Shown here one piece after another: positions 6,975 through 10,844 of a DNA stretch of 10,844 nt. The notes beneath the pieces were generated by a model. The model saw only the letters and a list, made by a program, of their open reading frames with translations. It was not told where the DNA came from and did not search any database. Where the stretch lies: contig DASRZQ010000183.1 in NCBI GenBank assembly GCA_035686205.1, positions 1 through 10,844 on the forward strand, given 5' to 3'. A program made the position numbers and the translations under genes. Source of the stretch: CAIWTU01 sp035686205. Its GTDB lineage: Bacteria; Desulfobacterota; Desulfuromonadia; Geobacterales; Geobacteraceae. The stretch's first letter is position 1; every line of letters begins with the position of its first letter.

Positions 6975-7763
6975 CTACCGTCTACCGACTCTCAATATTT
7001 CCACCATTTCATCGTGGATATGGCCGTTGCTGGCCGCTATCCTTTTATTGTAGACGGAATAGGGACGACCCGTGAAATCGGTTACCTTGCCGCCGGCCTC
7101 CGCAACCAGAAGTGCCCCGGCGGCAACGTCCCAGGGATTGATTTTGCGCTCCCAGTAGCCGTCGAGCCGGCCGGCGGCGACGTAGGCCAGGTCCAGGGCC
7201 GCCGACCCCGCCCGTCTTATGCCCCTCGCGGACAGCTGAAATTCCACGAAACTTTCGAAATTGTTTTCGTTGTCGCGGGTTTTGTCATAGGGGAAACCCG
7301 TCGCAAGCAGGCAATTCCTAATGGGCCGATTGACGGAGACGTGGATCCCTTCGCCGTTCAGCCGGGCGCCTTCGCCTTTTATCACCGTAAAAAGCTCGTC
7401 CATCAACGGGTTGTATATGACCCCCAGCGCCACGTCCCCCAAGATTTCGAGGGCGATGGAGACGCAGAACCAGGGGAACCCGTGGGCATAATTGGTGGTG
7501 CCGTCCAGGGGATCAATGATCCATTTTAGAGACGATTCGAAAGTTTCATAGGAGCTTTCTTCGGCAAGTATGTTGCTTTCGGGGAATTCTTTCCGAATCT
7601 CGCCTACAATAAGCTCCTCGCATTGCCTGTCTACTTCGGTGACCAGGTTCGTTTCGCCCTTGAAATCCACCGAGTAATCGGTACGAAGCCTTTTTTTCTG
7701 CGTTTCCCCAGCGGCCCGCGCGGCATACACGGCGACATCAAGGTATTTTTCCAGGCCCTTCAT
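6975..7763 (-). CDS. Inositol monophosphatase family protein (SuhB-like)
   Basis: A 262-residue, full-length, Mg-dependent phosphatase of the FIG superfamily, cytoplasmic. The signature metal ligands are visible: E68-E69 (ILAEES), D84 and D87 in WIIDPLDGTTNYAHG (81-95), and D212 in INPWDVAAG (208-216); the block RRAGSAALDLAYVAAGRLDGYWE-type region spans 183-205. Substrates in the family include myo-inositol-1-phosphate, and some members (SuhB) also act in rRNA transcription antitermination; which applies here cannot be told. The ATG at 7763 is preceded by GGAGAGGG with a somewhat long spacing. It is downstream of the ferritin-like gene on the same strand, 147 bp away. The last residues (VGRR) are encoded by a GGTAGACGGTAG simple repeat, suggesting the native C-terminus was replaced or extended. 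Confidence 0.93.
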   Translation of the reverse strand: MKGLEKYLDVAVYAARAAGETQKKRLRTDYSVDFKGETNLVTEVDRQCEELIVGEIRKEFPESNILAEESSYETFESSLKWIIDPLDGTTNYAHGFPWFCVSIALEILGDVALGVIYNPLMDELFTVIKGEGARLNGEGIHVSVNRPIRNCLLATGFPYDKTRDNENNFESFVEFQLSARGIRRAGSAALDLAYVAAGRLDGYWERKINPWDVAAGALLVAEAGGKVTDFTGRPYSVYNKRIAASNGHIHDEMVEILRVGRR

Positions 7764-7807
7764 GTTTTCAAACCCTCTCCATTACTCCGGTGCGTGAATA
7801 CACCAAC

Positions 7808-7880
7808 CGTAGGGGCGACGCATGCGTCGCCCGCCAAAACCTGCACAAACAAAAGAAGGGCGAGGCATGCCGCCCCTACG
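7808..7880. repeat. Dispersed palindromic repeat pair (REP/MITE-like)
   Basis: The left arm begins CGTAGGGGCG (7808-7817) and the right arm ends with its exact complement CGCCCCTACG (7871-7880). The left arm contains a perfect 20-bp palindrome at 7813-7832 centred on GCATGC; the right arm has a related, imperfect palindrome at 7858-7875 with the same core. Between them is a 25-base AC-rich spacer. Repeats of this 'GTAGGGGCGACGCATGCGTCGCCC' type are scattered through many environmental genomes and often give spurious peptides containing VGATHASP. It lies in the 147-bp gap between the phosphatase and ferritin-like genes. Confidence 0.85.
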
Positions 7881-7910
7881 CATGATACCTTTCAGCATCT
7901 GCGGACGGGT

Positions 7911-8399
7911 CTAAAATTCCTTCAGATTGGAGAATTCTCCCCAGGCAAGGTAATACTTGGGGCTCAGAACGAAATCATATACGTTTTCAACGATGTTGTA
8001 ATGCTTTTTCTCCTCTTCGGCTATCCTGAGGAGGAGCGATTTGATGGACGATTTCCTTTCCTTGCGGGCGGCGTTTTCGTAGAACCGCACGCTGTCAGCT
8101 TCGATCTTCATGGCATACCGATACCCCTCGAGGTCCTCCTTCATCGTATCCAGCCCCTCTTTTTCCGCCATGAGCCCGTTGAAAATATTCCTGGAATTTT
8201 CCAGCACGGTGGAATCAGTCATTTCAGTTTCGCCGGCTTTCTCCTTCAGATTCTGAATAATATCGTAATGTTTCTGTTCGTCATCCGCCAGCATGAAAAA
8301 TATATTCTTCAAACCGGTTATGGAGGTACGCTTTGACATCTCCTCGTAAAATGCCTTGCCATCCATCTCCATCTTCATCGCAAAATCAAACACATTCAT
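7911..8399 (-). CDS. Ferritin-like (rubrerythrin-type) diiron protein without rubredoxin domain
   Basis: A 162-residue, all-helical cytoplasmic protein. The four-helix diiron ligands can be read in order: E11 (AMKMEMDG), E41 and H44 (ADDEQKH), E100 (AMKIEADS) and E130 with H133 (AEEEKKH). Two similar helix-pair halves (1-50 and 92-140) show the internal repeat of the ferritin-like fold. The rubredoxin FeS4 domain of true rubrerythrin, with its CxxC pairs, is absent. Such short proteins are thought to handle peroxide or iron under anaerobic conditions. The ATG at 8399 is preferred to an in-frame ATG at 8423: MNVFDFAMKME is the normal family start, and a possible promoter puts the transcript start near 8436. 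The upstream CGGGGGGC is an imperfect ribosome-binding site. Function is inferred from the fold. Confidence 0.9.
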   Translation of the reverse strand: MNVFDFAMKMEMDGKAFYEEMSKRTSITGLKNIFFMLADDEQKHYDIIQNLKEKAGETEMTDSTVLENSRNIFNGLMAEKEGLDTMKEDLEGYRYAMKIEADSVRFYENAARKERKSSIKSLLLRIAEEEKKHYNIVENVYDFVLSPKYYLAWGEFSNLKEF

Positions 8400-8438
8400 A
8401 AAGCCCCCCGCGCGTCGGCACATGATAGTACGTTTTCC

Positions 8439-8653
8439 TCAAATACTATCAAAGTTTTCATTATTCAGCAACGGCGGGGAAAAAAGGCTGACGCGGGTTC
8501 CCTTTCCCATGGCGCTTTCCACCTCAATCCTGCTTCAAGCGCCAGCATGCCGGATTTTGTGATGAACAGCCCAAGCCAGGTGCCATCCCCTGCGCTTAAT
8601 TCAGAAAGAAAGGCAGCGGCGTAGATATGCAGGGCATGCTGAATCCAGTTCAT
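8439..8653 (-). pseudogene. Decayed C-terminal fragment of a histidine kinase
   Basis: Read on the minus strand, one frame (8653 to about 8525) gives IQHALHIYAAAFLSE... followed by GDGTWLGLFITKSGM, which resembles the F box and the G2 box (normally GxGTGLGLFI) of HATPase_c domains. The match then continues in another frame (about 8524 to 8439) as IEVESAMGKGTRVSLFSPP and reaches a TGA at 8439. A single indel near 8525 joins them: the sequence LEAG-G-IEVESAMGKGT is the usual end of such domains. The central Gly of GTGLGL is Trp here. The N-terminal sensor, HisKA and N box are missing, the upstream side being occupied by the amt terminator. So it is a frameshifted remnant of roughly the last 70 codons of a kinase, not a working gene. 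The 343-bp gap 8424-8766 holds this remnant and the terminator, nothing else seen. Confidence 0.7.
8443..8471 (-). promoter_or_regulatory. Possible promoter of the ferritin-like gene
   Basis: On the minus strand TTGCTG (8466-8471) and TAGTAT (8443-8448) are 17 bp apart, with TGA just before the -10 box (extended -10). It would start transcription near 8436, about 37 bases before the ATG at 8399. It lies inside the decayed kinase fragment. Weak consensus; eye assignment only. Confidence 0.3.
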
Positions 8654-8670
8654 GGAAGATTTCCGTACGG

Positions 8671-8704
8671 AATAAAAGAAAGCCGCCCGAAGCAGGCGGC
8701 TTTC
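8671..8704 (-). terminator. Rho-independent terminator of the glnK-amt operon
   Basis: GAAAGCCGCC (8678-8687) pairs perfectly over 10 bp with GGCGGCTTTC (8695-8704) around a 7-base loop. On the minus strand the stem is followed by TTTTATT (8671-8677). It is about 63 bases after the amt stop codon. Confidence 0.85.
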
Positions 8705-8766
8705 CTGTTGGTACTTCATAATTTACAGATATGTTCTTTCCGTAAAGGCTTCGTTTCGGAACCCGG

Positions 8767-10107
8767 TTAGAACAGATTGTATCCGGATTCCGAGTGTTGC
8801 GTCTGATCGAGACCCATGATCTCGTCTTCTTTCTCAACCCTGAGACCAATTGTCTTGTCCAGGATGAAGCAGAGAATGCAGGTTACGATGAACGCATAGG
8901 CCCCGGCGGAACCGACTGCTATCAGCTGGGTAAGGAACTGCTTGCCGTTACCCATGATAAGACCGGATGCGCCTACCGTGGCGAAGGCGCCCGTGGCGAT
9001 GGCGCCGAAGGTACCGCCCACGCCGTGAACGCCGAACGCATCCAGAGAGTCGTCATATTTCAGCTTGGCTTTGACAAGAACGGCACAGTAGCAGACGATG
9101 CCGACCGCCAGACCGATGACGATGCCCCAGCCGGGGGTGACGAAACCGGCGGCGGGGGTGATGCCTACCAGACCGGCAACGACACCGGAACCGAAACCGA
9201 GGGCACTGGGCTTGCCGGAATGGATCCACTCGGCGAACATCCATGAAAGACCGGCCGCGGCTGGGGCCACTGTGGTTGTTGTAAAGGCAAGGGCGGCCAG
9301 ACCGTTAGAAGCAACCGCGCTGCCGGCGTTGAAACCGTACCAGCCGAACCAGAGCAGACCTACGCCAATCAGGGTCAGCGGCAGTGAATGGGGGGCCATT
9401 CTCTCCTGGGGAAATCCATGCCGTTTGCCCAGGAACAATATGAAGGCCAGACCGGAAATACCCGAAGAAAGGTGAACAACGGTGCCGCCGGCAAAGTCGA
9501 GTGCATTCGGCAGACCCATTATTTTATCCATCTGTCCGAGCCAGCCGCCGCCCCATACCCAATGAGCGATCGGGTCATACACAAGCGTAGACCACAAGAG
9601 AGCGAAAATGCACCACGTCGAAAACTTGACGCGCTCGGCGATGGAGCCGGAAATGAGGCCGACTGTAATGATGGCGAACATCATCTGGAACATGACAAAT
9701 ACGTACTCGGGGATCGCGTTGGCTGATGTGGCCACATACTGGTATAGCGTATCTGGGGTCAGCCCGCACAGCATGGCCTTGCCCAATCCGCCGATAAAGT
9801 TATTGCCGGTGGAAAAGGAAAGGCTGTATCCGACTAAGACATACTGGACAGCCACGATGCCCATGACGACAAAAGAATGCATCATGGAAGAAAGAACGTT
9901 CTTTGCCCGAACCATGCCGCCGTAAAAGAGGGCGAGGCCGGGTGTCATGAGCAGTACCAGCGCCGACGAAACCAGCATCCATGCCGTGTCGCCGGTATTG
10001 AGGACCGGCGCGGGATTAGCGGGTGGGGTAGCGGCCAGGGCCGCGAGCGGCACTAAGGCAGCCGCCATTCCGGCCAACAGGGTCGTTAATAATCTTCTGA
10101 ATTTCAT
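8767..10107 (-). CDS. amtB: Ammonium transporter (Amt/AmtB family)
   Basis: A 446-residue inner-membrane channel, full length. A cleavable-looking signal peptide (1-26, ending ALAA) precedes eleven expected membrane helices, as in AmtB, giving an outside N-terminus. Pore residues can be read: D178 in LVYDPIAHWVWGGG, the twin histidines H212 (GGTVVHLSSG) and H361 (GVHGVGGTFG), and the FQMMFA block at 140-145 carrying a gate Phe. The GSIAERVKF block (154-162) is typical. The cytoplasmic tail after 420 contains the conserved regulator-docking area. It moves ammonium into the cell, probably by deprotonation and NH3 passage, and is plugged by GlnK. AGGAGG at 10113-10118 sets the start. It lies 57 bp downstream of the PII gene in one operon and ends at a clear terminator. 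Confidence 0.96.
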   Translation of the reverse strand: MKFRRLLTTLLAGMAAALVPLAALAATPPANPAPVLNTGDTAWMLVSSALVLLMTPGLALFYGGMVRAKNVLSSMMHSFVVMGIVAVQYVLVGYSLSFSTGNNFIGGLGKAMLCGLTPDTLYQYVATSANAIPEYVFVMFQMMFAIITVGLISGSIAERVKFSTWCIFALLWSTLVYDPIAHWVWGGGWLGQMDKIMGLPNALDFAGGTVVHLSSGISGLAFILFLGKRHGFPQERMAPHSLPLTLIGVGLLWFGWYGFNAGSAVASNGLAALAFTTTTVAPAAAGLSWMFAEWIHSGKPSALGFGSGVVAGLVGITPAAGFVTPGWGIVIGLAVGIVCYCAVLVKAKLKYDDSLDAFGVHGVGGTFGAIATGAFATVGASGLIMGNGKQFLTQLIAVGSAGAYAFIVTCILCFILDKTIGLRVEKEDEIMGLDQTQHSESGYNLF

Positions 10108-10164
10108 ACTTACCTCCTGCTTTTAATTTATTTTGCGTTAATTTCCAATTTAATCGGCCATAGA

Positions 10165-10503
10165 TTAAAGGGCTTCGTTACCTTTTTCGCCGGTCCTGAT
10201 CCTGATCGCCTCTTCCAGCGGCAGGACGAAAATCTTGCCGTCGCCGATGCGGCCGGTTTTCGCCGCGGTTTCAATCGTCTCCAGCACCTTCGGCACCAGG
10301 TCGTCCGGAACCGCGATCTGCAGCTTAACCTTGGGGATGAAATCTACGATATACTCCGCGCCGCGGTACAGCTCCGTATGGCCCTTCTGCCGCCCGAAAC
10401 CCTTTACCTCGCTCACGGTTATCCCCATCACGCCAACCCCGTTAAGGGCGTCCTTGACTTCATCCAGCTTGAAAGGTTTGATTATTGCTTCTATTAGTTT
10501 CAT
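10165..10503 (-). CDS. glnK: Nitrogen regulatory PII protein (GlnK-type)
   Basis: A 112-residue trimeric PII protein of exact family length, starting MKLIEAIIKPFKLDEVK. The T-loop (37-55, GRQKGHTELYRGAEY) carries Y51, the site uridylylated by GlnD in proteobacteria, and Q39, which contacts 2-oxoglutarate/Mg. The ATP site GDGKIFVLP (87-95) with K90 and the C-terminal RIRTGE (101-106) are intact. It binds ATP, ADP and 2-oxoglutarate, and blocks AmtB when nitrogen is ample. Linkage upstream of amt on the same strand marks it as GlnK rather than GlnB. GGAGG (10510-10514) precedes the ATG by six bases. Confidence 0.96.
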   Translation of the reverse strand: MKLIEAIIKPFKLDEVKDALNGVGVMGITVSEVKGFGRQKGHTELYRGAEYIVDFIPKVKLQIAVPDDLVPKVLETIETAAKTGRIGDGKIFVLPLEEAIRIRTGEKGNEAL

Positions 10504-10531
10504 GTATTGCCTCCATTTTTTTCCAGGTTAA

Positions 10532-10560
10532 ATTTCAAATCCCTGCCAATTTTAAGTCAA
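10532..10560 (-). promoter_or_regulatory. Possible sigma-70-type promoter of glnK-amt
   Basis: TTGACT (10555-10560) and TGAAAT (10532-10537) on the minus strand are 17 bp apart. A TTGGCAG motif in the spacer (10544-10550) resembles half of a sigma-54 -24 box, but the matching -12 element is off in spacing and sequence. Weak, by eye. Confidence 0.3.
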
Positions 10561-10597
10561 TCAGCCAGCAGGTCCGCTGTCAAGGGTCATCCTGATA

Positions 10598-10844
10598 TTA
10601 CGGGAAATTGATATCCACCTGCGTGGTAACGGTGTTCTTGCCGCCGGTCTTCGTGTTGTTGTAAATGTCGTAGCCCAGGATTACCGACACGTTCTTGGCG
10701 AATGCCCACGAAACGCCGAAGTTCAGCGCGCCGTTGGCGTTCTTGCCGCTCATGTAGTCCACCGCCATCCACAGCTTGTCGGATATCTCCGTCATGGTCC
10801 GGTCCCAGGAAAGCATGACCCCGTCATTGGCCGAATGACCGTTT
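10598..10844 (-). CDS. Outer-membrane beta-barrel (porin-like) protein, 3' end only
   Basis: The frame is open to the right edge of the window, so only the last 81 residues are visible; the start lies outside. The segment shows alternating polar/hydrophobic strands with aromatic girdle residues and turns rich in Gly, Asn and Asp (for example KLWMAVDYMSGKNANGALNFG, then VSVILGYDIYNNTKTGGKNT), ending in TQVDINFP. A Phe one residue from the end of the last strand is consistent with the outer-membrane sorting signal, although the terminal residue itself is Pro. It is the gene upstream of glnK-amt on the same strand, 94 bp away; barrel genes next to glnK-amt occur in several proteobacteria, which suggests a role in ammonium or solute entry through the outer membrane. 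The family cannot be named from this piece. Confidence 0.7.
   Translation of the reverse strand, partial: NGHSANDGVMLSWDRTMTEISDKLWMAVDYMSGKNANGALNFGVSWAFAKNVSVILGYDIYNNTKTGGKNTVTTQVDINFP

Noticed and set aside
7623..8336. Plus-strand open frame of 237 codons across the phosphatase, the repeat and the ferritin-like gene
   Set aside because: It overlaps two well-supported minus-strand genes and contains the VGATHASP / RHAAP peptides that come from translating the palindromic repeat; no domain is visible.
8465..8719. Small minus-strand protein of 84 residues between the amt terminator and the ferritin-like gene
   Set aside because: Its start crosses the amt terminator hairpin, and its only recognisable part is the kinase ATP-lid remnant, after which the match changes frame; treated as a pseudogene instead.
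8601..8849. Minus-strand open frame of 82 codons overlapping the 3' end of amt
   Set aside because: It overlaps the conserved amt tail in another frame, reads through the terminator and shows no motif.
10534..10550. Sigma-54 promoter upstream of glnK (TTGGCAG...TTGAA)
   Set aside because: The GG-to-G(C) spacing is one base short and the -12 element reads GA instead of GC, so it does not meet the consensus even though NtrC/sigma-54 control would be expected.
10561..10597. Terminator after the outer-membrane barrel gene
   Set aside because: Only a 4-bp CAGC/GCTG pairing is visible and no T-run follows, so read-through into glnK cannot be excluded and no terminator is called.

Overview
The window looks like chromosomal DNA of a Gram-negative, moderately GC-rich anaerobe, most likely a member of the Desulfobacterota / Geobacter-like 'deltaproteobacteria'. 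This is inferred from the mix of a RAYT-type transposase, a CheY - histidine kinase - GAF/HD-GYP operon, a stand-alone two-ferroxidase-motif ferritin-like protein, a GlnK-AmtB pair beside an outer-membrane barrel gene, and dispersed palindromic repeats of a kind common in those genomes. Taxonomy cannot be proven from sequence reading alone.

Layout. 1-933 (+): 5'-truncated REP-associated tyrosine transposase with a DnaA-like C-terminal HTH, followed by an 11-bp tandem duplication. 974-1487 (-): a leaderless, probably cytoplasmic FAS1 (fasciclin) domain protein with a Cys-rich tail and a good rho-independent terminator. 1665-5451 (+): a signalling operon with a recognisable extended -10 promoter, encoding a single-domain response regulator, a membrane hybrid-like histidine kinase with two degenerate C-terminal receiver domains, and a GAF/HD-GYP c-di-GMP phosphodiesterase; genes overlap or are 2 bp apart. 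5639-6901 (+): glutamate dehydrogenase. 6902-6985: simple repeats that run into the 3' end of the next gene. 6975-7763 (-): inositol monophosphatase family protein. 7808-7880: a palindromic repeat pair. 7911-8399 (-): ferritin-like/rubrerythrin-type protein. 8439-8653 (-): a decayed C-terminal fragment of a histidine kinase, not expected to be functional. 8671-8704: terminator. 8767-10503 (-): glnK-amt operon. 10598-10844 (-): 3' end of an outer-membrane barrel-like protein gene.

How it works together. The glnK-amt pair (ammonium uptake and its PII regulator) and the glutamate dehydrogenase form a nitrogen-assimilation theme split by unrelated genes. The signalling operon probably senses something through the kinase's membrane domain and the GAF domain and acts on c-di-GMP. 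How phosphorylation of the free-standing CheY-like protein reaches the HD-GYP enzyme, which has no receiver domain of its own, is the most interesting open question here. I see no CRISPR array, phage defence island, tRNA or rRNA. The best candidates for something undescribed are the double pseudo-receiver kinase with its unlinked HD-GYP output and the leaderless Cys-tailed FAS1 protein.
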